Assembly (NCBI GenBank): GCA_023411395.1
Contig: JAEYOV010000053.1
Span: forward strand, 1-44,689
Reading direction: 5' to 3'
Length of the DNA stretch: 44,689 nt
From: Bacillota bacterium
GTDB taxonomy: Bacteria; Bacillota; Clostridia; Christensenellales; Aristaeellaceae
The notes beneath the pieces are model-generated. The model saw only the letters and a list, made by a program, of their open reading frames with translations. It searched no databases and was not told the DNA's origin. The translations under genes and the position numbers were made by a program. Numbering within the stretch: the first letter of the stretch is position 1; each line of letters opens with the position of its first letter. Shown one piece after another: positions 1 to 7,550 of the stretch.

Positions 1-123
1 CCGCAGCCCACGTTAGAACCACCTGCCGAAGAAACACCGAAGCCCACATTAGAACCGCCTGCAGACGCGACACCGCCGCCTACGGGCGAGGAACCACCCG
101 CCGATGAAAATGGCGATACTTGA
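1..123 (+). CDS. C-terminal end of a proline-rich protein (5' end outside window)
   Basis: The first 40 codons of the window are open in frame 1 and end at TGA 121-123. The encoded tail is almost entirely Pro, Glu, Thr and Ala and contains an imperfect tandem repeat: a unit of the type PTLEPPA-[ED]-[EA]-TP occurs at 10-39 and again at 46-75. Such acidic proline-rich tails are common as linkers or cell-wall-spanning stretches of exported proteins, but the functional part of this protein lies outside the window and I do not assign it a role. It is followed directly, with a short gap or overlap, by the small subtilase gene, so the two are probably co-transcribed. Confidence 0.6.
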   Translation, partial: PQPTLEPPAEETPKPTLEPPADATPPPTGEEPPADENGDT

Positions 124-130
124 TGAACCC

Positions 131-901
131 ATGAAAACGGCGGTTTGTTTGCTGTTCACATTGCTTTTGCTTGCCTCCGCCGCGTATCCCAGCGCGGCGG
201 AGAAGCAGGTAACGGTATGCATCCTGGATTCGGGGTGCAATCTTCAGGGAGCGGAAGGCTGGAACTTCCTGACCGGTTCCGCGGACATAACAGATTCGGC
301 CGGACATGGCACGGATATCTATTCCTTGCTCGCCTCATGCGCTCCGGACGCGAGGCTCGTCATGCTCAAGTGTTTCGACACGGAAGCGTCCTTTGATGGA
401 GAGGCCGCCGTTCTCGCGCTGTACGCGGCGGTGGACCGATACGGCGCGGACATCGTCAGCATGAGCTGGACAGTCAGCCAGGAATCCGAGGCACTGCATA
501 ATGCGGTTCAATATGCGGCCGGAAAGGGAGCCATCCTGGTTGCCTCCGCTGGGAATCTCAGCCTGTCCACAGGATTGGGAACCACCGTATACCCCGCCGC
601 ATGGGATGAGGTCATCGGCATTGGAGGCGCAGACCTTAATGACCGCGGCGAGCCCATATCCAGCCTTTGGTACCTTTCAAGCGAAGCTGTCTACGTATGC
701 GCGCGCGCCGATTATGATGGCGTAAAGGGTTCCTCTTACGCGGCTGCACGCGTGGCGGCGGTCATCGCGGAGTATTTGAACGAATCACCGGATCAAACGG
801 CGGACAGCGTACGGCAAACGCTCCGCGATGCGGCGCGGGATCTTGGCGAGCCCGGATATGATACGGTGTATGGCTGGGGATACATTGAAGTAGACCAGTA
901 A
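131..901 (+). CDS. small secreted subtilisin-like serine protease (peptidase S8 family)
   Basis: This is a compact 256-residue S8 peptidase. Counting from the ATG at 131, the catalytic Asp is D33 in the CILDSG motif, His is H59 in SAGHGT, the oxyanion-hole Asn is N142 in ASAGN, and the nucleophile is S202 in GSSYAAARVA. A signal peptide (MKTAVCLLF... to about residue 23) precedes the catalytic domain almost directly, so there is no room for the usual inhibitor_I9 propeptide. I chose 131 because it gives a clean signal peptide. The in-frame ATG at 104 has a better-placed GAGG and overlaps the upstream gene, so it remains possible (265 residues). The protein is probably exported. The substrate is unknown. 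Confidence 0.85.
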   Translation: MKTAVCLLFTLLLLASAAYPSAAEKQVTVCILDSGCNLQGAEGWNFLTGSADITDSAGHGTDIYSLLASCAPDARLVMLKCFDTEASFDGEAAVLALYAAVDRYGADIVSMSWTVSQESEALHNAVQYAAGKGAILVASAGNLSLSTGLGTTVYPAAWDEVIGIGGADLNDRGEPISSLWYLSSEAVYVCARADYDGVKGSSYAAARVAAVIAEYLNESPDQTADSVRQTLRDAARDLGEPGYDTVYGWGYIEVDQ

Positions 902-917
902 GGCACTCTTCTTCAGC

Positions 918-1091
918 CTACTGCGCATCCGGCATGCCTTGGTTATCCCCATATCCCTCCTCCGCCCACCATTTGGGCACGATGGGCATAAGCGCGTTCC
1001 AGGGATCGGCGGCGCGCACAAAGCCAAGGCAATCGCTAAGCCCATCTTCCATGATGCGATCAAAGGATTCGCCATCCGATTGAAATGGTTC
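918..1091 (-). pseudogene. remnant of a coding sequence, about 58 codons, no start
   Basis: On the minus strand one frame is open from 1091 down to TAG at 918-920. It reads as convincing protein: acidic and aromatic, with the stretch PWNALMPIVPKWWAEEGYG near its end. The frame is closed by TGA at 1092-1094 and has no ribosome binding site before its first ATG (1050-1052), so it looks like the 3' end of a gene that has lost its front. I do not recognise the family. Nothing else accounts for the 240 bases between the subtilase and the next gene. Confidence 0.35.
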
Positions 1092-1140
1092 TCAAATATG
1101 CTATACTGAAATAGCCTTGGGCGCCGTGCATTCACCTTTG

Positions 1141-1692
1141 TTAACCATCTGTATTCGCACGGCCTTCTCCATCCGTTAAAGGTGGTTTTATGTTTTTCAA
1201 GTCCTCAAATTCAAATGTTTCTGCGTCCTTACGATTAAGAACAATTACTTCTCCCCATTCGCCTATCTTTTCATAAAATGGCTGCAAATACAGTATTTCC
1301 GGCAACTCACTCACGCCCATCCACTGGCTTTCAATCTCATAACACTCTGAAGGCATAATCTCGCTTCCAACTGATGCATTTGTAGAGGTAGCAGGGGCCT
1401 TTGCAATCAGCCGCTCCAAAGAATTCTGATCATCAGGCGAAGTCAGCCAGTAAAAGGAGACAGACGATATAGCGTCCTTTTCCTCCTCTGTTAAAAACTC
1501 TGGTGTTGTAATGAGAATATCGATCATTACATATTCCCTTGCAATCCGTGTGAATTGAATGGTCCAGATATCAAAATATTTGGTAGATGCTGAGTTCTCA
1601 AACCACGCTGTTTCACCCGGAGCAGCAGCTGATGCAGAATACATTGGAATTACCAATATTAAAAAGCATGCAAGGACTCTGGCTATGCGCAT
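1141..1692 (-). CDS. secreted protein of unknown function
   Basis: The 183-residue product begins with a typical signal peptide (MRIARVLACFLILVIPMYSASA, cleavage probable after about residue 22). The ATG is preceded by a good AGGAGA site. The mature part is acidic and has no repeat or membrane segment. It contains a short WIQF/WTIQF-like stretch and ends in a polar tail. I do not recognise a family. Base composition is noticeably more AT-rich than the neighbouring genes, which may mark acquired or fast-evolving sequence. It lies alone between the decayed remnant at 918-1091 and the tRNA pair. Confidence 0.6.
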   Translation of the reverse strand: MRIARVLACFLILVIPMYSASAAAPGETAWFENSASTKYFDIWTIQFTRIAREYVMIDILITTPEFLTEEEKDAISSVSFYWLTSPDDQNSLERLIAKAPATSTNASVGSEIMPSECYEIESQWMGVSELPEILYLQPFYEKIGEWGEVIVLNRKDAETFEFEDLKNIKPPLTDGEGRANTDG

Positions 1693-1816
1693 GTAATCTC
1701 ACTCTCCTACATTTCCCATATAACAAAAACGAAACATCCATATGTTCCCATCCACATCTTATTCGAATGAATTGTAAATAGTTGCACTCTCTAGAATTAT
1801 AGTTACCCGCACATAA

Positions 1817-1851
1817 TAATTTAACCCCTGAAAACTCAACGTTTTCAAGGG
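1817..1851 (-). terminator. intrinsic terminator after the tRNA pair
   Basis: On the minus strand an 11-bp stem (CCCTTGAAAAC with GTTTTCAGGGG, one G-U pair) with a 5-nt loop is followed by an AT-rich stretch. It lies 9 bases after the CCA end of tRNA-Met and fits the end of the tRNA transcript. The U tract is interrupted, so efficiency is uncertain. Confidence 0.6.
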
Positions 1852-1859
1852 TTTCTCTT

Positions 1860-1936
1860 TGGTGGCTACGATAGGATTTGAACCTATGACACTTCGGGTA
1901 TGAACCGAATGCTCTGGCCAGCTGAGCTACGTAGCC
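1860..1936 (-). tRNA. tRNA-Met (CAT)
   Basis: A 77-nt cloverleaf with CCA encoded. The acceptor stem GGCTACG pairs with CGTAGCC, the anticodon stem is TTCGG/CCGAA, and the loop TTCATAC gives anticodon CAT. The first pair is a normal G-C, so this is an elongator-type tRNA. A CAT anticodon can also belong to the lysidine-modified tRNA-Ile2, which I cannot exclude by eye. It follows tRNA-fMet after only three bases. Confidence 0.93.
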
Positions 1937-1939
1937 AAA

Positions 1940-2016
<77 letters not shown>

Positions 2017-2042
2017 ACGTTCCGCTAGCAGCGGCAAGGGTA

Positions 2043-2071
2043 ATAATACTATAATTCCGCCCCTTTGTCAA
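2043..2071 (-). promoter_or_regulatory. sigma-A promoter for the tRNA-fMet/tRNA-Met unit
   Basis: On the minus strand TTGACA (2066-2071), a 17-bp spacer and TATTAT (2043-2048) form a near-perfect promoter; transcription should start near 2036, about 20 bases before the tRNA. The -35 box and spacer lie within the last codons of the upstream hydrolase gene, whose stop is at 2049. Confidence 0.85.
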
Positions 2072-2912
2072 CCGTCTTTACAAACTTTTCTGTCTCCGGC
2101 GGCTGTGCGGCCTGAGCTGATTTCAAAAATTCCCCCATGGCTTCCGCAACATGCTTGTATTCCTGCGAAATTGTTACCACATGAGGCATATCGTCCAGCC
2201 ACAGCACCGCCTTTTTCTCGCTGCGGATGCCGCGAAGGATGATATCCGCACTGTCTGGATCGATGGTGTTGTCCGCCCGGGATTGAACGACCAGCATGGG
2301 GCAGGTAACGGCAAAAAGGTTCCGCCGCGCCAGACGGATCAAATGCAAAAGGTCCCCCACCCTTTTTGTGGGAAAGCCGGGATAGCCATAGTCGTATCGC
2401 TGGTCCAAAAGCTTTTCTCGCAGTCCACCGCCCTTCCAGTAGGTTACGGGCGTAAAGGGTGCCGCCAGCCGGGCCATGGATGCCAGCCTGCTCTTCAGCG
2501 CCATGGGGGTGGACAGGACGACGGCGGCGCTTACACGCATCTGCTGTGCCAGCAGCAACGTCAGTACGCCTCCCATGGAAAGGCCCGCCACGCTGACTGT
2601 GTTACAACGTTCCTTCAGTGTCAGATAGCCCTCCTTGGCGGCCTGAAGCCAATCCTGCCAGCGCACATTTTGCATATCCTCCATGCGCGTGCCATGACCC
2701 GGCAATTGAATGCCAAGAACGGTGAACCCCTTGCGGTGAAGCTCCTCGCCGATCAGGCGCATGTGGGCCGCACTCCCCGTAAAGCCATGGAGCAGCAGCA
2801 CGCCGTGATCGCCGCCTTCCAAAAGGAAAGGCTTCGCGTTTGCATCGGAAAAATTTCGTACTGTGCGCTGCGACATTTTTTGCGCTTCCTTCCCGCCACT
2901 TTTCAATTTCAT
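2049..2912 (-). CDS. alpha/beta hydrolase, carboxylesterase / monoacylglycerol-lipase-like
   Basis: A serine hydrolase of the alpha/beta fold resembling the Est30 type of thermostable carboxylesterases. Visible are the oxyanion motif LLLHGFTGS, the nucleophile elbow GLSMGG, the acid Asp in SRADNTIDP and the catalytic His in DMPHVV near the C terminus. There is no signal peptide, so it is probably cytoplasmic. The annotated ATG overlaps the TAA stop of spoIIE (TAATG), which suggests translational coupling. An ATG 12 codons later (2874-2876) has a better ribosome binding site (AAGGAAG) and would still give a complete domain, so the real start may be there. The substrate is unknown; neighbourhood alone does not prove a sporulation role. 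Confidence 0.85.
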   Translation of the reverse strand: MKLKSGGKEAQKMSQRTVRNFSDANAKPFLLEGGDHGVLLLHGFTGSAAHMRLIGEELHRKGFTVLGIQLPGHGTRMEDMQNVRWQDWLQAAKEGYLTLKERCNTVSVAGLSMGGVLTLLLAQQMRVSAAVVLSTPMALKSRLASMARLAAPFTPVTYWKGGGLREKLLDQRYDYGYPGFPTKRVGDLLHLIRLARRNLFAVTCPMLVVQSRADNTIDPDSADIILRGIRSEKKAVLWLDDMPHVVTISQEYKHVAEAMGEFLKSAQAAQPPETEKFVKTVDKGAEL

Positions 2913-5296
2913 TATACGGCAGCCGCAATGGTTTGTACAGCTTCGGCCCCGCCGTCCATGGCTTTTGCGCCGAGAACAGCCACCACCAGCACCGTCATGT
3001 CATCCCTGGGCACGCCGGCCGCAGCCAGCATCGCGCTGCGCAAAAGCGCATCCGCCATGCGCTGGGGATCGTTGTACGCATTGCGCAGGATGGCCCGCTC
3101 CAGCGACGCGCCGTCGGGATACACGTCCTGCACGCCGTCGCTGACCAACACCAAAATGTCCCCGTCATGCAGCCGCATGCGCTGGTGGATCGGCATGACT
3201 TGTTCCAATATGCCCAGCGGCAGCGCGGCGCCAGCGATGGCCTTCACGTGGTCGCCCCGTAAAAGGTAGGATGTGCAGGCCCCCAGCTTCTCCATTTGCG
3301 TTTCCCCTGTCCACAGGTCCATCAGGCAGATGTCCACCGTGGCAAACCTGTCGCCCCCGGTGGCGGATAGCATCATCCCGTTCACAGCCGTGATGGCCTG
3401 CTCCCTGGTATACCCCGCCTCCAGGCACAGCGCCAGAAGCTCCAGCGTCTTTTGACTTTCCCGCCGGGCGTGCTCCCCATGACCCATGCCGTCGGACAGG
3501 CCAAACAGGCAAAGCCCGCCGGGAAAAATTTTCTCAATCGTCGCGTCGCCGCTTACGGGCTGTTCCCCGCCCTCCGGCTCACAGGCGCAAATGGTGGCGC
3601 TGCCCACGCGCAGATCATAGGGCGGGACCTCCTCCAGAAGAAGCCTTCCCCGCTCGCAGGCCACCTCCCGCATGGGAATTTGTTCCTTTTCCTTCAACGC
3701 CCGGATCAGCTTTTCGGGCTGCCACCGGACAATGGACAGCGCCTCGCCCTCAATTCCCACCTGCAGATGCCCGTTTACCTGCCTGGCATAGATCAATTTG
3801 CCGGGAAAGCCTGTTTCCCGGATGACTCTTGAGATATCAAACGCCGCCTTTGCGTCGCCTACCGTTTCGCCGGTGACCGTCTCCGCCATATGCCTGACCG
3901 CCTGGGCCATGGCCGTCAGATGGGTTCGGATCATGTCCCGCTCATACCGTGCCCTGGCCTCCTGCGCCTTTCTTGAACGCTTTTCCTTGAGCACCTGCTC
4001 AGCCGCTTCCTTCAGGCTATGCAGCCGGATGCAGCCGCAGCCCCGAAGCGTGGCCACCGCTTTCTCCAGCGCCTCCTCCCCCATATCTGCCTGTTCCATA
4101 ACGGCCTGGAGCATGGCCTTGGTCTGTATGAAGCGTTCACCCCAGCAGGTGTTTGTCTCCGCGCAGTTTTTGCAAAAAAGTGCCGTGAGCTGTTCTGTTT
4201 CCGGCGTTTCCTCCTGCATGCCCGCCACCGGCAGCGCCTGCGCCATCCTGTCCATGGCGCTTTCCCAGCGGCGCATCTGCTCGGAGGCAAAGGCGTTTTC
4301 CATTCCCGAGCGCACAGGCTGCGCCGCCACCAGAAGCGCCTTGATCCGAAACAGCAATCCCTCCCCAATGGTGAGGAACAGAAGACAGCCCGCTACCGTC
4401 GCCCCTGTCTTAAGCACCGGAGTGTCTGCGCGTATCAGGAAGATCGCCAGCAGGCCGGCCAGCACGAACAGTCCGCACACCTCCCTGCGCTTTCCCCTTC
4501 CCTGTACCAGCCCTGACAACAGCCCACCCAGCGACAGTTGCGCCATGACCATGGCATTTTGCCCGCCAAAGGCGAGGGCCGATCCCGCCAACAGACCGGC
4601 GCATACCGAAGCGGCGCTTCCGGCCACAAACGACATGCACAATACCATGGCCACTGCCAGCACCTGACCCAAATTGATACCAAAAAACTCCAGATAGCCC
4701 GTGCCCGTCAGCAATACCATAAAAAGCAGCAGGCAGCAAAGTTTGTCATCCAGGGAAAGAGTATGACGGCTGCTTAATAGTACCCGCATGCTTTGCCGAA
4801 AAGCCGGAGCAGCCACCGCGCCCATGAACAGCCCGGCGCCGCCCAGCAGCAGTTCGCCAGGCACGCCGTCGGCCAGGGTGGCGAAAAAACGCGGAAGCAG
4901 CGCCAGCACGGCCAAAAAGGACAGCAGCAACTCGCCCCGTCCCTTCCATAAGCGGCTGGTTGCAATCAGCGCCCCGCAGCCTGCGTATTGCCAGATATCC
5001 AGCGGAATATGCCATATGAACCGCATGCCAAGGGCCGCCGCGCAGCCCACGGCCGGCCAGAGCATGGGACAGCCGCTGGCGCCCAACGCCAAGATCCAGG
5101 CGGCCGCAAAGGGAGACGGGACACGGAAACACTGGGAAAAGGATAAAAAGAAAGTGGTTGCCGCCATCAGGGCAGGTCTCCCCGCCGCCTGCAGCAAGCC
5201 TTCCAATCCCAGTTTTCCTTTGGCCAGCCATCGGGCCAGCAGGTTCAGCCGCTTCCGTTTTTCCGCAAATTCCGCCGCCTGCGCTCCGCCGCTCAT
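2912..5296 (-). CDS. spoIIE: stage II sporulation protein E, membrane-bound PP2C phosphatase
   Basis: The 794-residue protein has the SpoIIE layout. About ten hydrophobic segments lie between residues 40 and 325, followed by a central regulatory region and a C-terminal PP2C domain (about 585-780). Metal-binding motifs are SDGMGHG (601-607), VSDGV around D720 and DDMT (765-768). In Bacillus SpoIIE dephosphorylates the anti-anti-sigma factor SpoIIAA to activate sigma-F in the forespore and helps place the polar septum. A cysteine cluster (CKNC...C...CGC, about 375-422) lies in the central region, as often seen in clostridial orthologues. The start is supported by GGAGGAACTGC-ATG. It heads a two-gene unit with the hydrolase. 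Confidence 0.95.
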   Translation of the reverse strand: MSGGAQAAEFAEKRKRLNLLARWLAKGKLGLEGLLQAAGRPALMAATTFFLSFSQCFRVPSPFAAAWILALGASGCPMLWPAVGCAAALGMRFIWHIPLDIWQYAGCGALIATSRLWKGRGELLLSFLAVLALLPRFFATLADGVPGELLLGGAGLFMGAVAAPAFRQSMRVLLSSRHTLSLDDKLCCLLLFMVLLTGTGYLEFFGINLGQVLAVAMVLCMSFVAGSAASVCAGLLAGSALAFGGQNAMVMAQLSLGGLLSGLVQGRGKRREVCGLFVLAGLLAIFLIRADTPVLKTGATVAGCLLFLTIGEGLLFRIKALLVAAQPVRSGMENAFASEQMRRWESAMDRMAQALPVAGMQEETPETEQLTALFCKNCAETNTCWGERFIQTKAMLQAVMEQADMGEEALEKAVATLRGCGCIRLHSLKEAAEQVLKEKRSRKAQEARARYERDMIRTHLTAMAQAVRHMAETVTGETVGDAKAAFDISRVIRETGFPGKLIYARQVNGHLQVGIEGEALSIVRWQPEKLIRALKEKEQIPMREVACERGRLLLEEVPPYDLRVGSATICACEPEGGEQPVSGDATIEKIFPGGLCLFGLSDGMGHGEHARRESQKTLELLALCLEAGYTREQAITAVNGMMLSATGGDRFATVDICLMDLWTGETQMEKLGACTSYLLRGDHVKAIAGAALPLGILEQVMPIHQRMRLHDGDILVLVSDGVQDVYPDGASLERAILRNAYNDPQRMADALLRSAMLAAAGVPRDDMTVLVVAVLGAKAMDGGAEAVQTIAAAV

Positions 5297-5335
5297 GCAG
5301 TTCCTCCATATGTGTTACGCTATGTGTTTAGGAAC

Positions 5336-5370
5336 AGTATACAGGAATACCTTCAGCCGTCCTTGTCGTA
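5336..5370 (-). promoter_or_regulatory. probable Spo0A-activated promoter of spoIIE
   Basis: On the minus strand a -10 element TATACT lies at 5336-5341, but no -35 hexamer is found 17 bp upstream. Instead, TACGACA at 5364-5370 matches the 0A-box TTCGACA with one change. A Spo0A box in place of the -35 is the arrangement known for Spo0A-dependent sigma-A promoters such as spoIIE and spoIIG of Bacillus. The single imperfect box makes this tentative. Confidence 0.4.
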
Positions 5371-5410
5371 CCGGCGCGCAAAGAAAGGCCCCTGTCGGCG
5401 GAAAACGACA

Positions 5411-5625
5411 CCCTCAACCAAATGCCTTGCATTTGGCTGACCTGGCACGATTTCCTTGTATGTTTCCACCCCGTCCTGCGCTTTGCTTGGCCGGTGCGGG
5501 CCATACGGTCAGGAAATCGTATAAGGAAAGCTTGCTCCGCAAGCTCTCTGCCCGACCGACAAAGCCGATCGGGACGACTAAAAATAAGGGGCCAACGGCC
5601 CCCTCGTTGCTTCCCTTAGATTTTA
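5411..5625. repeat. structured intergenic repeat, copy A (hairpin-chain family)
   Basis: The 400-base gap between spoIIE and the amino acid permease is mostly this element. It contains CCAAATGC-CTT-GCATTTGG (5418-5436), a long-range pair ACGATTTCCT (5447-5456) with AGGAAATCGT (5511-5520), GCTTGC-TCC-GCAAGC (5530-5544) and GGGGCC-AAC-GGCCCC (5588-5602). The core TAAGGAAAGCTTGCTCCGC (5522-5540) recurs nearly unchanged in copies B and C. No reading frame with a ribosome binding site is present. Confidence 0.75.
5578..5602 (-). terminator. likely terminator of the amino acid ABC transporter operon
   Basis: Read on the minus strand, the last hairpin of repeat copy A (GGGGCC-GTT-GGCCCC) is followed by TTATTTTTAG. 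This is an acceptable intrinsic terminator about 100 bases after the stop of the last permease gene. Confidence 0.5.
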
Positions 5626-5706
5626 GGCGGTCACCTGTTTGCCATATGGCGTTACATGAAAACGGAATAGATGCCCTATACTCAGCATGTTACACTTGCC
5701 AAGGCT

Positions 5707-6387
5707 TTACCGCACCAGCCCCTTGGCGGCACTCTCCCTCGTATGGCGGGCGATGGTGGCGAAGATGAGATTGATGAAGTAATAGATCACAGTTACCGTC
5801 ATGTAAACGACAATGATATCCTCGGCCGTTACCATGGTGCGGTGGGCGGCCACGATCTTGCTGGTGTAGGACAATTCATACGTACCCACCAGCGCGCAAA
5901 AGGAAGTATCCTTGATGGTGGTCACAAACTGGGATACCAGGGGCGAGCGTATGCGCCGAACCGCCTGGGGTACGATCACATGCCAAAGGCTGCCCACCCA
6001 ACTGAAACCCTGGGAATAGGCGGCTTCCCACTGCCCCTTGCCAACGCTGTTGAGCCCGCCGCGCACGATTTCCGCCACGATGGCGGAGGTGAAAATGGTC
6101 ATGGCGGCAATGCCGCTTTCCAGGGGCGGTATCTTGGTCATCAGGCGCATGGCGATAATGAACAGCGTCAGGGGAATATTGCGTACGATCTCGATATACA
6201 AGGCGGCCAATTGGCTGAACACCAGCATTTTGCTTTGCCGGAGCAGGCCCAGAATGGTCCCGAATACAAAGCTCAAAACAATGGTGGCGGCTGCAATATA
6301 CATCGTATGCAGCAGGCCCTGCCCCAAAAAGGTCAAAACATCAATCCTGTATACCTTCTGAAGCGCTGCAACCCACGGATCAGCCAT
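5707..6387 (-). CDS. polar amino acid ABC transporter permease (HisMQ/GlnP type)
   Basis: A 226-residue inner-membrane permease with about five membrane segments. The cytoplasmic EAA loop that docks on the ATPase reads EAAYSQGFSWVGSLW, followed by VIVPQA, which is typical of the polar amino acid family. It overlaps the preceding permease gene by 8 bases, and its ATG has a good site (AAAGGAG). With its partner at 6380-7069 it should form the heterodimeric channel. Substrate preference cannot be read from the permease alone. Confidence 0.9.
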   Translation of the reverse strand: MADPWVAALQKVYRIDVLTFLGQGLLHTMYIAAATIVLSFVFGTILGLLRQSKMLVFSQLAALYIEIVRNIPLTLFIIAMRLMTKIPPLESGIAAMTIFTSAIVAEIVRGGLNSVGKGQWEAAYSQGFSWVGSLWHVIVPQAVRRIRSPLVSQFVTTIKDTSFCALVGTYELSYTSKIVAAHRTMVTAEDIIVVYMTVTVIYYFINLIFATIARHTRESAAKGLVR

Positions 6388-7069
6388 TGCTCATGCTCCT
6401 TTTCTCCAGCTTTCGGGCCAAGAGGGAAATGGGCAGGCAAATGACCAAATAAAGCAAGCCCGTCACCACAAATGTGGGGCCATAGATGATCTTGTCGTAT
6501 CCCCAGGAATTTGCCACATACATCAATTCGCCCCCGGCGATAACGGCCATGACGGAGGAATTCTTGATCAGGTTTACCGCCTGGTTGGTCATGGGCGGCA
6601 GACCAATTTTGATTGCCTGGGGCAGCACCACCCGGAACATGCTGCCAAGAAAGCCGAAGCCCTGGCTGGACGCCGCCTCCATCTGCCCCAAGGGCACCGC
6701 CCGGATGGCGCTGGCCACGATGTCTGTGGCATATGCGCCCGTATACAGCGCCAGGCCGATGACGCCGATGGAAACCGTATCCCACCGGATGCCGATCCTG
6801 GGCAGTACATTATAAAAGATAAAAACCTGCATCACCAACGGGGTGTTCTGGAACAGGGACATGTAGCCCCGTATCACGGCATGCAGCGGCTTTGCCTTGC
6901 TGCAAAGCATCAGGCCCAACGCGATGCCAATCACAAGTGTAAATAATAAACCCAGACCTGAAATGAGCAATGTCCGTAAAAATCCCTGGGCAAAAAGATG
7001 CCAGTCCGTAAACAGCCTCTGCCAGTTTGCCGCGGAAAAGGGTCCGCCTTGCATGGGCCTCACATCCAT
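6380..7069 (-). CDS. polar amino acid ABC transporter permease (HisMQ/GlnP type)
   Basis: A 229-residue partner permease with the EAA loop motif EAASSQGFGFLGSMF followed by VVLPQA. About five hydrophobic segments are visible. The chosen ATG has no convincing Shine-Dalgarno sequence (GCGG-ATGG context); the later Met6 has GAGG too close to be useful. This is unusual beside neighbours with strong sites and suggests deliberately weak translation. It is separated from the upstream binding-protein gene by the 391-base hairpin array (7124-7514), so permease synthesis is probably much lower than that of the binding protein. Confidence 0.9.
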   Translation of the reverse strand: MDVRPMQGGPFSAANWQRLFTDWHLFAQGFLRTLLISGLGLLFTLVIGIALGLMLCSKAKPLHAVIRGYMSLFQNTPLVMQVFIFYNVLPRIGIRWDTVSIGVIGLALYTGAYATDIVASAIRAVPLGQMEAASSQGFGFLGSMFRVVLPQAIKIGLPPMTNQAVNLIKNSSVMAVIAGGELMYVANSWGYDKIIYGPTFVVTGLLYLVICLPISLLARKLEKRSMSNG

Positions 7070-7123
7070 CCGCTAGAAGTGCTTTAAAAAGAAGAACCAA
7101 TCCCTCCATACAAGAACAGGGAA

Positions 7124-7514
7124 AGTTTCCGCCACCATAAGATGGCGGAAACTCAGGCCGTCAAAATAGTACCTATTTTGACGGCGCTCCTGCTAAAGTG
7201 AAATTTCACTTTCGCAGGGTTGCACTTTTCGCTTGTAGCCCTACGCACCGGTCTGCGCTGTGCTTGACCGGTGTTTCGTTTTCAAATGGCCAAGCCATTT
7301 GAAAACTTCAGGTTCGGGGATTCTATCCCCTCACCCTTGACTAACGGCCAGCGAAAAGTGTAAGGAAAGCTTGCTGCGCAAGCGCCCCGCGCGCCCGGCA
7401 GAGCCGGGCGACACGATTGCAATTGAAGGGGCTCTGCCCCTTCAATGCATCCCCGAAAGCTTGCTTGACTTTGTTAATGCTCTGAGTTTCCGCCACCATA
7501 AGATGGCGGAAACT
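7124..7514. repeat. hairpin-chain repeat, copy B, between binding-protein and permease genes
   Basis: The 480-base gap is filled by about eleven hairpins. An identical 30-base hairpin (arms AGTTTCCGCCA/TGGCGGAAACT) stands at both ends, 7124-7153 and 7485-7514. Between them are 13-bp perfect stems at 7157-7185 and 7278-7306, and others at 7189-7218, 7246-7273, 7316-7330, 7369-7383, 7392-7410 and 7422-7446. A long-range pair joins 7223-7233 (CACTTTTCGCT) with 7350-7360. Six stems close on loops of exactly three bases. The core TAAGGAAAGCTTGCT is shared with copies A and C. No coding frame is credible. Confidence 0.85.
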
Positions 7515-7550
7515 CGTCAATATCCAGTTACCTGCGCCTCTCAATAACGC

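Noticed and set aside
2151..3269. 372-codon plus-strand open frame across the hydrolase/spoIIE junction
   Set aside because: Shadow of the minus-strand genes; it crosses their boundary and has no recognisable motif.
4788..5768. 326-codon plus-strand open frame over the start of spoIIE and repeat copy A
   Set aside because: No start signal, and it runs through a hairpin repeat; low-complexity composition.
7124..7514. CRISPR array
   Set aside because: The repeats are palindromic hairpins of different sequence, not regularly spaced identical direct repeats with unique spacers, and no cas gene is near.
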